Below, one piece after another: positions 30,437-37,637 of a stretch of 64,000 nucleotides of DNA. The DNA is taken from the NCBI RefSeq assembly GCF_039533685.1, contig NZ_BAAATZ010000021.1, positions 235,271 to 299,270 on the forward strand. The letters run 5' to 3'. Numbering within the stretch: the stretch's first letter is position 1; each line of letters opens with the position of its first letter. The notes beneath the pieces were generated by a model. It was not told the origin of the DNA. It did no database searches and saw nothing but the letters and a program-made list of their open reading frames with translations. The translations under genes and the position numbers were made by a program. The DNA is from Actinocorallia aurantiaca. GTDB lineage: Bacteria; Actinomycetota; Actinomycetes; Streptosporangiales; Streptosporangiaceae.

Positions 30437-31567
30437 TCACTCCTCCGGACTCAGGAGCCCGTCCAGCCTGGCGGCCTGCCGCTCCCAGGTCCACTCCCGC
30501 TCCACCCAGGAACGCCCCCTCGCACCCAGCCTGTCGGCCAGGTCCCGGTCGGCCAGCAGCTCGGCGACCCGGACGGCCACCGCCTCCACCGACCTGCCGG
30601 ACACCACGACGCCGGTCTCCCCGTCCAGGACCGCGTCGGGGGCCCCGCCCGAGTCCCCCGCCACCACCGGCAGCCCGGTGGCCGAGGCCTCCAGGTAGAC
30701 GATCCCCAGCCCCTCGACGTCCAAGCCGCGCCGCCGCGTCCGGCAGGGCATCGCGAACACGTCGCCCGCGTCGTAGTGCGCGGGCAGCTCCTCCCACGGC
30801 ACCGAACCGGTGAGCACCACCGAGGACCGGACGCCCATCGCGTCCACCAGGCCCTCCAGCTCCTTGCGGTAGGGGCCGCCTCCGACCAGCAGCAGCGCGG
30901 CGCCGGGCACTTCCCGGAGCACCCGCGGCCAGGCCCGGATCAGGGTGTCCTGGCCCTTGCGCGGCACCAGCCGGGAGACGCACACCGCCACGGGACGCCC
31001 CTCCAGCCCGTGCCTGCGCCGGATCTCCGCGCCGCCCGCCCCCGCGCGGAAGAGCGTCTCGTCGACGCCCGGCGCCAGCCTCGCCATCCGCTTCGCCGCC
31101 TCGTCCGACAGCGCCTCCGCCATCCGGGACCGGGTGTACTCACCCAGGTAGGTGAGCACGTCGAGGCCGTCGCCTATGCGCCGCAGCAGCCTGCGGGCCA
31201 CCGGCAGCCGGGCCCAGCCGGCCTCGTGCCCGTGGGTGATGCCCACGGCGCGCTCCACGCCGCGTCCGCGCAGCGCGGGCGCCAGCAGCCCGAGCGGCGC
31301 CGACGCTCCGAAGAGCACCGAATCGCACTGGTGGGAGTCGATGATCTGCCCGGCGCGGCGCAGCACGGACGGCTCCGGCAGCATCAGCGAGGTGGGGTGC
31401 CGCACCACCTCGAAGGGCTGCTCCGCGTCGAAGGCCGCGGCACCCTTCCAGGCCGGCGCGTACACCACCACGGAGCCGTGCGGACGGCGCAGCGCGAGGT
31501 TGTGCACGAACTGCTGGATCCCTCCGGCCCTCGGCGGGAAGTCATTGGTCAGGATCAGGGTCTTCAT
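30437..31567 (-). CDS. pimB: Phosphatidylinositol mannoside alpha-mannosyltransferase (PimB'-like)
   Basis: A GT4 glycosyltransferase of 376 residues that adds the second mannose, from GDP-mannose, to phosphatidylinositol monomannoside. Motifs are NDFPPRAGGIQQFVHNLALR (acceptor domain), VGITHGHEAGWA, CVSRLVPRKGQDTLIRAW and the nucleotide-sugar motif EGLGIVYLEASATGLPVV with catalytic-type Glu residues. The position after the FadD15-like gene matches Rv2188c in mycobacteria. The start is ATG 31565-31567. It acts on the cytoplasmic membrane face. Confidence 0.9.
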   Translation of the reverse strand: MKTLILTNDFPPRAGGIQQFVHNLALRRPHGSVVVYAPAWKGAAAFDAEQPFEVVRHPTSLMLPEPSVLRRAGQIIDSHQCDSVLFGASAPLGLLAPALRGRGVERAVGITHGHEAGWARLPVARRLLRRIGDGLDVLTYLGEYTRSRMAEALSDEAAKRMARLAPGVDETLFRAGAGGAEIRRRHGLEGRPVAVCVSRLVPRKGQDTLIRAWPRVLREVPGAALLLVGGGPYRKELEGLVDAMGVRSSVVLTGSVPWEELPAHYDAGDVFAMPCRTRRRGLDVEGLGIVYLEASATGLPVVAGDSGGAPDAVLDGETGVVVSGRSVEAVAVRVAELLADRDLADRLGARGRSWVEREWTWERQAARLDGLLSPEE

Positions 31568-31649
31568 ACGCTTCGCGGCGTGGCGGCTCCTGACCCGGCG
31601 GGGAGGAACGCCGCTTCCTTTCTTCCGTCCATCATGGATTGTGCCGGGA

Positions 31650-32870
31650 TCATCCCAGTTGCGTGCGCAGATACTCCCGCCAGGTACCGGTCAGGTCCGA
31701 GACGCCCAGCACCTCGCGCAGGGCCTCCCGCTCCGTTCCGGTCCCGGCCTCACGGTAGAGCCTCAGCAGCCGGTCGCCGCCGTACCTCTCCGCGATCATC
31801 CGGCAGGCCAGCCACGCCTCCTGGTACGCCTGGCTCAGCCGGGGGGATCCGGTCGCGAAGTCCTCTCGGGACGGCAGCCCCGAAGGCAGCCTCCCCTTCC
31901 TGACCTCGGCCGCGAGCTCGCGGGCCGCCGAGGCCGGCGGGGTCCCGGCGTCCAGGTAGGCGACGTGGTCCGCGAAGCCCTCCACCAGCCACAGGGGGGT
32001 GCGGGCGTCCCCGGCGCTCTCCATCGCCACGTGGGTCAGCTCGTGGGTGAGCACGACCCGGCGGCCCAGCGGGCTGAGCTTCGGCCAGCTCTCCGGGGAG
32101 ATGAGGATCCGGGCCTGCCCCGGGCTCCCGTCGGCGTTACGGGTGACGGTGGCGACCGCGACGATGCCGTCGAGCGACTGTCCGCCCGCCAGTTCCTCGG
32201 CGCGGTCGGCGTCGCCGGGAAGGAGTGCCACGGCGCGGCGGGCCCAGCCGTCGCCGACCACGGCGGAGACCGCGGGCACGGATCGGTCGAGCTGGGCGGC
32301 GACCTGCTTCAGCGGGCCGGTGCCCACGACCAGCCCGGACCTGCCCTTGACGGCCTCGGCGTCCGGGTCCGCCCAGATCTCCGGGGCGTCCCGCCGGTCT
32401 CCGCCGTCACCCGTGACCAGCGTGCGCCCGTCCGCCCGGCCCACCTCCAGATAGGTGGTGTGCACCACGTCCGAGGTGTCGAAGCCGCGGTAGCGGTAGG
32501 CCAGCCGCAGCGTGGCCAGCGAACCCTCTATCTTCTCGACGCTCTCCCGCCAGCCGTCGAAGGGCAGCCGGGCCAACGCGGTGAACAGTTCCTCCTGCCG
32601 GGCCCGGAAACCGGGTTCGTCCGGGTGGACCGTGGCCAGGAAGCGTGCGGCGTCGCGCTCCAGCACGGCGCGGGAACGGGCTTCGAGCAGGGCTTCCACC
32701 TCCGCGCGAGCGGCGGTGGCCGAAGCGGGCGCCGGGCCGTCCGGAGGACCCGACCGGCAGCCCGCGAGCCCGAGCAGCCCGGCCAGCAGGAACCCTCTGC
32801 GCCCGCAGACCGCGCGTCCTGAGGGAGGGTGCCCGGGAGATGCGAAGAGCCCCGGTACGTCGGCTTCCAT
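31650..32870 (-). CDS. Lipoprotein zinc metallopeptidase-like protein
   Basis: About 406 residues with a lipoprotein signal (RRGFLLAGLLGLAGC) preceded by a long N-terminal extension. The C-terminal part has a gluzincin motif, VVLTHELTHVAM (HExxH-like HELTH), followed by LWLVEGFADHVAY carrying the third ligand Glu. The middle resembles the nuclear-transport-factor-like dimer (LLEARSRAVLERDAARFLATVHPDEPGF). The start is uncertain: ATG 32868-32870 has no clear ribosome site. Predicted to be anchored outside the membrane next to the other cell-wall enzymes. Confidence 0.82.
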   Translation of the reverse strand: MEADVPGLFASPGHPPSGRAVCGRRGFLLAGLLGLAGCRSGPPDGPAPASATAARAEVEALLEARSRAVLERDAARFLATVHPDEPGFRARQEELFTALARLPFDGWRESVEKIEGSLATLRLAYRYRGFDTSDVVHTTYLEVGRADGRTLVTGDGGDRRDAPEIWADPDAEAVKGRSGLVVGTGPLKQVAAQLDRSVPAVSAVVGDGWARRAVALLPGDADRAEELAGGQSLDGIVAVATVTRNADGSPGQARILISPESWPKLSPLGRRVVLTHELTHVAMESAGDARTPLWLVEGFADHVAYLDAGTPPASAARELAAEVRKGRLPSGLPSREDFATGSPRLSQAYQEAWLACRMIAERYGGDRLLRLYREAGTGTEREALREVLGVSDLTGTWREYLRTQLG

Positions 32871-32930
32871 GGGGTGCGATCCTATGACCGCATCGGAAAC
32901 CGGCATACCGGGGCTCTCGAGGGCTGGTGA

Positions 32931-33728
32931 TCAGCGCGCGAACTCGGGGTAGCCGTAGCCCACGATCTGGGAGGCCTTGCGGTCGCGCTCCAGGACCGCG
33001 TTGCCGGTGTTGCCTTCGATGGTCTTGACCGTTCCGCCCTTGACGTCGGTGACGATGCCGACGTGGACGATGCTGTCCAGGCTCTTCTTGCCCTGCCAGT
33101 TGAAGAAGACGATGGCGCCCTTCTTCGGGGTGGTGCCCCAGCGGTCCTGCTTCTTGAACCACTTGGCGTGCGCGATGGTCCAGGCGTCCTGTCCGACGGT
33201 GTCCTTGGTGCCGGTCTCCTCCGCGACCCAGGAGACGAACATGTTGCACCAGGCGGCCCTCAGGTAGGAGTTGCGGCTGCCGCCGTCGCGCTCGACGGTC
33301 TCGGCCGCGCGCGCGGTCTTGGAGTACCACTCCTGGAACTTGGTCTTGCCGGAGCCGTCCTCGCGGATGCCCAGCTGGGTCTTGGCCTTCTTGATGAAGT
33401 CGTCGGCGGAGGCGCTCTTGCCGACCTTCTTGCCGGTGTCGGACTTCTCGCTCTTCTCGGCGGACTCGTCGCGGCTCTCGGAGCTCTGCTCGGTCCGCTC
33501 GGCGGCGTCGGTGTTCTCGAAGGTCCCGCCGGTGGTCAGTCCGTCCAGGACCAGGCCGGTGTGCAGGGAGGCGGCGCTCACGGTGCCCTTGCCGGAGCCG
33601 CTCGTCTCGGGGAGGGTGTTGGCGTTCGCGGCGACCGCGAAGGTGCTGGCCAGGGTGGTTCCGGCGAGCAGACCGCCCGCGATCTTGGCGGTCAGGGAGA
33701 CGTTCTTGCGGTGGTGACGACCGGTCAT
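32931..33728 (-). CDS. Secreted CHAP-domain peptidoglycan hydrolase
   Basis: A 265-residue exported protein. The signal peptide (RRHHRKN-type basic start, then AKIAGGLLAGTTLASTFAVAANA) is followed by a low-complexity Ser/Glu/Lys linker (about residues 70-110). The CHAP catalytic domain has the Cys in AAWCNMFVSWVAE and the His in SIVHVGIVTDV. Members cleave peptidoglycan peptides or amide bonds. The start is ATG 33726-33728, with AGGAG 10-11 bases upstream. A cyclic-di-AMP riboswitch sits directly in the leader, as for related hydrolases in Streptomyces. Confidence 0.9.
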   Translation of the reverse strand: MTGRHHRKNVSLTAKIAGGLLAGTTLASTFAVAANANTLPETSGSGKGTVSAASLHTGLVLDGLTTGGTFENTDAAERTEQSSESRDESAEKSEKSDTGKKVGKSASADDFIKKAKTQLGIREDGSGKTKFQEWYSKTARAAETVERDGGSRNSYLRAAWCNMFVSWVAEETGTKDTVGQDAWTIAHAKWFKKQDRWGTTPKKGAIVFFNWQGKKSLDSIVHVGIVTDVKGGTVKTIEGNTGNAVLERDRKASQIVGYGYPEFAR

Positions 33729-33752
33729 GTGCTGCTCAACTCCTGTTTCCAT

Positions 33753-33887
33753 GCCGCCTACCGGGTTAGCTGACGGATTCGGGCCTGGAATAGCCCTACG
33801 ACGGCTGGCCGTCGATTCACCCCGTGCCGGTCTGTGCGACCGGCGGTTGGTTCCCCGGCTCCGCTTCACAGCGGACTCGGCGGGAGG
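33753..33887 (-). promoter_or_regulatory. ydaO (cyclic-di-AMP) riboswitch 1
   Basis: Read on the minus strand, the conserved ydaO blocks appear in order: CCGCCGAGTCCG, GAGCCGGGGAACC, GGGGTGAATCGA, CCCGAATCCGTCAGCTAACCC and GTAGGCGG, with the ends pairing as P1 (CCGCC/GGCGG). It lies immediately upstream of the CHAP hydrolase start. In this class cyclic-di-AMP binding turns expression off. A second copy lies at 34562-34740. Confidence 0.93.
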
Positions 33888-33979
33888 ACGGTCCCCCGGA
33901 GGGGACCAGTCCCGCGTCTGACTTGTCGGATGGTCCTGCTGGGCGGCGGAGCGGAGGTTTCTCCGCCGCCGCGAGCCGC

Positions 33980-34543
33980 CTAGTAAGGCCGGACGGCTCC
34001 GTTGAAGCTCTGCTTGCGGTACTTGTCGAGAAGCACCTGTCGGACGTGGTCACCGGTGCGCGGCGCGTGGATCATGTAGACCTTCTTGCCGGTCACCTTG
34101 GAGACGATGCCCATGTGGCTGCGGCCGCCGTAGAAGAAGACCAGATCGCCAGGGGCGAGGTCCTTCCACTTGACCTTGTTGCCGACGCCGCTGTAGATGG
34201 CTCCGGTCGTGCGCGGCAGCTTCACGCCCGCCTTGCGGTAGACGTAGCCCGCCAACCCGGAGCAGTCGAAGGAGTTGGGGCCGGTCGCGCCGTACACGTA
34301 CGGGCTGCCCTTCTTCTTCTTCGCCCACTTCAAAGCCTTCTGGGCGACCTGCTGGCGATGGGACCAGGACTTCTTCTTCTTGACCTTTTTGGTCTTCTGA
34401 ACCGTCGTGGCGCTGACCGCCGCGGCTTCCGCGGGGGCCGGTACGGCCACTACGGGAGTCATGACTGCGGCTGCTGCGAGCAGGCCGGTGGCCAGCTGCT
34501 TACGACTTACAGAGGGCAGGCGGATGCCAAGATTGCGAGACAG
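33980..34543 (-). CDS. Secreted NlpC/P60 cell-wall peptidase, apparent CTG start
   Basis: The catalytic domain has Cys in NSFDCSGLAGYVYRKAG, His in RSHMGIVSKV and the third residue in MIHAPRTG, typical of gamma-D-glutamyl-diaminopimelate peptidases. A basic Lys-rich segment (KTKKVKKKKSW) precedes it. From ATG 34460 the protein would lack a signal peptide. Extending upstream in frame restores one (SRKQLATGLLAAAAVM...APAEA) beginning at CTG 34541-34543, placed six bases after AAGGAG. I therefore annotate 187 residues from CTG. A ydaO riboswitch precedes it. Confidence 0.88.
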   Translation of the reverse strand: MSRNLGIRLPSVSRKQLATGLLAAAAVMTPVVAVPAPAEAAAVSATTVQKTKKVKKKKSWSHRQQVAQKALKWAKKKKGSPYVYGATGPNSFDCSGLAGYVYRKAGVKLPRTTGAIYSGVGNKVKWKDLAPGDLVFFYGGRSHMGIVSKVTGKKVYMIHAPRTGDHVRQVLLDKYRKQSFNGAVRPY

Positions 34544-34561
34544 GGGAATCTCCTTCTTCCT

Positions 34562-34740
34562 GACGCCTACCGGGTTAGCTGACGGGTTCGGACAGGAAGG
34601 TTCGTCCTACGGTCGGCTGCCTGACTGCGCAGCCTTCCGATTCACCCCGCCGAACACATGGCCCACACCCTTTGGGGGTGGTGCGGGGTGTGTTCGGATT
34701 GGGTCCCCGGCTCCGTGTGCGTACACGGACTCGGCGTTGC
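34562..34740 (-). promoter_or_regulatory. ydaO (cyclic-di-AMP) riboswitch 2
   Basis: On the minus strand the same conserved blocks recur: ACGCCGAGTCCG, GAGCCGGGGACCC, GGGGTGAATCGG, CCGAACCCGTCAGCTAACCC and GTAGGCGTC. A long extra hairpin between the second and third blocks (around ACACACCCCGCACC...GGTGTGGG) makes it larger than copy 1. It sits directly before the NlpC/P60 gene, whose ribosome site AAGGAG follows the P1 strand by eight bases. Confidence 0.93.
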
Positions 34741-35027
34741 CTTCTCGGACGAGGGGACGCGATGGGGCCCCGGACGGAACCCCTGATGGCTCCGTTGATC
34801 GTCGGAAGGACGCGGATGGACTTGTGACGCCGACTCGAGAATCACTGTCCTACGCTTCACTGCGCGGCTCGGGTGTCTGCCACGACACCGGCTCTCGGAT
34901 CAGTTGATCGGCTTAGATCACAGCATGGCGTCTGGAGAACGCCACCGGTTGGCAACGTTCGGATAACGTCGCGCTTCCATGAAGGTATCAAAGAAACCAG
35001 GAAAGGCAAATGCCCAGCAAAGTAAGG
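34741..35027. other. Upstream promoter region of riboswitch 2
   Basis: About 290 bases without a convincing gene. On the minus strand TAGGAC near 34848-34853 is a possible -10 for the riboswitch transcript. The stretch 34980-35027 is unusually A-rich for this genome. A 17-codon plus-strand frame at 35010-35063 with a rare TTA is present but unsupported. Confidence 0.35.
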
Positions 35028-35050
35028 AAAGCCCAGGTGAAGCGGGCTTT
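35028..35050 (-). terminator. Terminator after the RipA-like gene
   Basis: AAAGCCC pairs with GGGCTTT across a nine-base loop. On the minus strand the stem is followed by a T-rich stretch (CCTTACTTT). It lies about 90 bases after the stop of the minus-strand NlpC/P60 gene at 35137. Confidence 0.65.
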
Positions 35051-35136
35051 AACGGCCGGGTGACACAGGTCTCACCGGTGGTGACAGGCCTCTGACCGGG
35101 GCATATCCGCCTGTTACAGGGGTGTTTCGGGGGGTT

Positions 35137-36132
35137 CTAGGGACGCCCGCCGCCCACGAAACGGCTGCGGTAGTAGCCCTCCGTGATGCTCACTACTTCC
35201 ACGTTCTTCCCGGTGCGCGGGGCGTGGATCATCTTGCCGTCGCCCACGTACATGCCGACGTGGCCGAGGCCGCTGAAGAAGATGAGGTCACCCGGCTGGA
35301 GGTCCGCGTAGGAGACCCGCTTGGAGGAGGTCAAGGAGTACTGCGCCGCGGCGTTGTGCGGCAGGGAGACGCCCGCCGCACCCCATGCCCGCATCGTCAG
35401 GCCGGAGCAGTCGAAGCCGGTCGGGCCCGCGCCGCCGTAGATGTAGGGCTTCCCGAGCTGCTTGTAGGCGTACTCCAGGGCCGTCTTGGCCGAACCGGTG
35501 GCCGGGCCGCTGTAGTTGCCGCCCTGCGGGGTGGCCGTGGTGGAGGGGGTGTCCCCGCCCAGCCGCTGCACCAGCGAGCGCTGCTTGGTGATGGCCTTCT
35601 CGATGACGCTCTTCTGCTGCCTGAGGTCCTTGGCCTTGGCGTTGACCTTGTCGTAGGACTCCTGGGCGTGGCCCTTCTCGCGCTCCACCCGCTGGGCGGC
35701 GTAGAGGAAGTCCTTGATCTTGTCGCCCCGGTTCTGGGAGACGTGCGAGAAGATCGACACCTGGTCCAGCACGGTCTGCGGGTCGCCGGAGGACAACAGC
35801 GCCGAGACCTCGTTGACGTCACCGGTCTTGTAGGCGTCCGCGGCCATCTGCACCACGCCGCGCCGCGCGTTCTCGTAGGCGAGCGTCTCGCGCTTGGCGG
35901 ACTTCTTCGCCGACTCCAGCTTCCGCTTGGCGACCTTGAGCTCGCCGTTGACCTTGTTGAACCTGTCGACGAGCTGCTCGACCTGCTGGTCGAGCTTCTC
36001 GAGCTTCTTCTGGGCGGCCGCCCGCGACGGCTCGGCGGGCAGCGCCTGAACGGCTCCGGGAATGCTCCAGGAGGCGGTGAGCACCAGGCAGACTGCGGCC
36101 ATGCGGCGGATCTTCGGACGAGCACTGGCCAC
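35137..36132 (-). CDS. Secreted RipA-like NlpC/P60 endopeptidase with coiled coil
   Basis: A 331-residue exported enzyme. The signal peptide (KIRRMAAVCLVLTASWSIPGAVQA) is followed by a long coiled coil (residues about 38-200). A short linker and the NlpC/P60 domain come next, with Cys in GFDCSGLTMRAWGAAG, His in GLGHVGMYVGD and IHAPRTGKNVEV. This is the RipA/RpfI-partner architecture used in cell separation and spore-wall remodelling. The coiled coil may be inhibitory or bind regulators. Start GTG 36130-36132 has GAAGG 13 bases upstream; ATG 36102 is an alternative. It has an ordinary promoter and no riboswitch. Confidence 0.92.
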   Translation of the reverse strand: MASARPKIRRMAAVCLVLTASWSIPGAVQALPAEPSRAAAQKKLEKLDQQVEQLVDRFNKVNGELKVAKRKLESAKKSAKRETLAYENARRGVVQMAADAYKTGDVNEVSALLSSGDPQTVLDQVSIFSHVSQNRGDKIKDFLYAAQRVEREKGHAQESYDKVNAKAKDLRQQKSVIEKAITKQRSLVQRLGGDTPSTTATPQGGNYSGPATGSAKTALEYAYKQLGKPYIYGGAGPTGFDCSGLTMRAWGAAGVSLPHNAAAQYSLTSSKRVSYADLQPGDLIFFSGLGHVGMYVGDGKMIHAPRTGKNVEVVSITEGYYRSRFVGGGRP

Positions 36133-36173
36133 GGCGGGGGGCGACCCTTCTGGGAATTCTGTTGTCGCCGTTG

Positions 36174-36202
36174 ACCTTAGTGAAGGCGGGGGTCTTCCTC
36201 AA
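36174..36202 (-). promoter_or_regulatory. Promoter of the RipA-like gene
   Basis: On the minus strand TTGAGG (36202-36197), exactly 17 bases, then TAAGGT (36179-36174): a good housekeeping-sigma promoter, 41 bases before the GTG at 36132. Confidence 0.65.
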
Positions 36203-36267
36203 CCGAAACCCCTATAAATCACGCGTTTCTCAGAACCTTCACCGTCTTCGCAGGCACGGCCTCGAAC

Positions 36268-37614
36268 TCAGAAACGTCCCAGCCGCTTGAGCAGCAGCGT
36301 CGCGGTGGCCGTCCGGCCCCCCGCGCGCCGCGCCGAGGCCGCCACCTCCTGGTCGGAGGAGACCACCACGAAGGGCCGGCCCGGGGGCTCGGCCCGCACC
36401 AGCTCGGCGATCAGCTCGTCCGCGATCTGGCCCGGCCGGCTGAAGAGCACCCGCACCCCGCGCGGAGCCTGCACCGCCACCGGACCGTCCAGCGAGGCGC
36501 CGTCGAACACCACCGTGATCTCCGCCTGGGTCTGGGAGTACAGCCCGCCCAGCCCGTTCACCAGCCTGCTGCGCTGGTCGGCCAGCGGCAGCTCGCCGTA
36601 GCCGGTCTTGGTCACGTTGTAGCCGTCGACGATGAGGTGCACCTGCGGGACCGTGAGCAGCTCGTTGAACTGCTGGGCGTCCTGCTCCGAGAGCGAGCGG
36701 CCCGGCGGGGCCGCGGCGGCCGCCGCGGCGGCGCTCACGTGGTCGGCGGGCTTGGAGATCACCGAGGGCAGGTTCAGCTCCCTGCGCACCCCCTGGGCGG
36801 CGTCCACCAGCGTGTCGAGCAGCAGCCTCAGCCGCACGTCGGACAGGCTCCGGCCCTCGCGGGCGGCCTTGCGGCCGGCCTCCAGCGCCGTCTCCGCTGA
36901 AGCCAGCCTGGCCCGCAGCGTCTTGACCTCCTTCTCCAGGCCGCTCTGGGAGGACAGGTGCTCCTCCCGCTCGGCGGCACGGCCGCGCTCCAGATCGGCC
37001 AGCCGCTCGGAGGCCGTCCTGGCCTGCCGACGCTCCTCATGGATCTTGCGCCGCAGGTCGGCGATCTCGCCCCTGGCGTCCTTGAGCTCGCCGCGCAGCC
37101 TGTCCAGCTCCTCGCCCCGGGTCGCCCTGGCCGCGGCCAGCTGCTCCTTCAGCTCGGCGACCGTCCGGGCGGCCTCGGCCTCGTGGGAGGCCTTCAGCGA
37201 GCGCTCCAGCTCGGCCCGCGCCGTCTCCACGTAGGACGTCCAGCCCTCGGGGCGCAGCAGGTAGGCCAGCGCCGCCAGGCGCACCGGATCCGCGGCGGCG
37301 GGCGGCTCCCCCGCCTCCAGGGCCGCCACCAGCTCCGGCTGCCCCTCGCGCAGCGGCACCGTCACCCTGGCCCGGAAGTCGGCGTTGCGCTCCAGCTGGG
37401 CGGCGATCGGCACCGCGCCCTGCCTGGCCCGGCTCTGCGGGCGGAACTTCGCCACCTGCTTCAGGGGCACCGGGATCTCGTCGGCGGGAAGCCTGCCGAG
37501 CACCTCCGCGGCCGCCTCGACCACATACTGGCGCACCGCTTCGGGAAGCGGCTGCCTGAGGCTTTCGTCCGAGGTGATCGTCCTGCTCCTTTCCGTGTGT
37601 ACAGATTTTGTCAC
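36268..37614 (-). CDS. NYN-domain putative ribonuclease with coiled-coil region
   Basis: A 448-residue protein. The N-terminal 130 residues include VPLKQVAKFRPQSRARQGAVPIAAQLE. A coiled coil (about 130-255) follows, and the C-terminal NYN/PIN-like nuclease domain of YacP type begins LIVDGYNVTKTGYGELPLADQRSRLVNGL. It shows later Asp residues in ITVVFDGASLDG, ADELIAEL and VVVSSDQEVAASARRAG. The likely role is RNA processing or decay. The start GTG 37612-37614 may be leaderless (TAGGCC six bases upstream). AAGGAG within the frame near 37588 suggests a shorter alternative, but no standard start follows it. Confidence 0.85.
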   Translation of the reverse strand: MTKSVHTERSRTITSDESLRQPLPEAVRQYVVEAAAEVLGRLPADEIPVPLKQVAKFRPQSRARQGAVPIAAQLERNADFRARVTVPLREGQPELVAALEAGEPPAAADPVRLAALAYLLRPEGWTSYVETARAELERSLKASHEAEAARTVAELKEQLAAARATRGEELDRLRGELKDARGEIADLRRKIHEERRQARTASERLADLERGRAAEREEHLSSQSGLEKEVKTLRARLASAETALEAGRKAAREGRSLSDVRLRLLLDTLVDAAQGVRRELNLPSVISKPADHVSAAAAAAAAPPGRSLSEQDAQQFNELLTVPQVHLIVDGYNVTKTGYGELPLADQRSRLVNGLGGLYSQTQAEITVVFDGASLDGPVAVQAPRGVRVLFSRPGQIADELIAELVRAEPPGRPFVVVSSDQEVAASARRAGGRTATATLLLKRLGRF

Positions 37615-37624
37615 ACGGGAGGCC

Positions 37625-37637
37625 TACGGTGCCGGGC
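37625..37637 (+). promoter_or_regulatory. -10 box for the leaderless exonuclease gene
   Basis: TACGGT at 37625-37630 is exactly seven bases before ATG 37638, with no Shine-Dalgarno. The opposite strand carries a similar element (TAGGCC) for the divergent NYN gene. Confidence 0.55.

Noticed and set aside
33753..34740. Repeated sequence blocks that might suggest a CRISPR or transposon repeat
   Set aside because: The two similar blocks are the two ydaO riboswitches. There are only two copies with conserved secondary structure, and no spacers or transposase.
35010..35063. 17-codon plus-strand frame (MPSKVRKAQVKRALTAG)
   Set aside because: It overlaps the terminator hairpin of the opposite gene, includes a rare TTA codon and has no recognisable relatives. 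Coding is unlikely.
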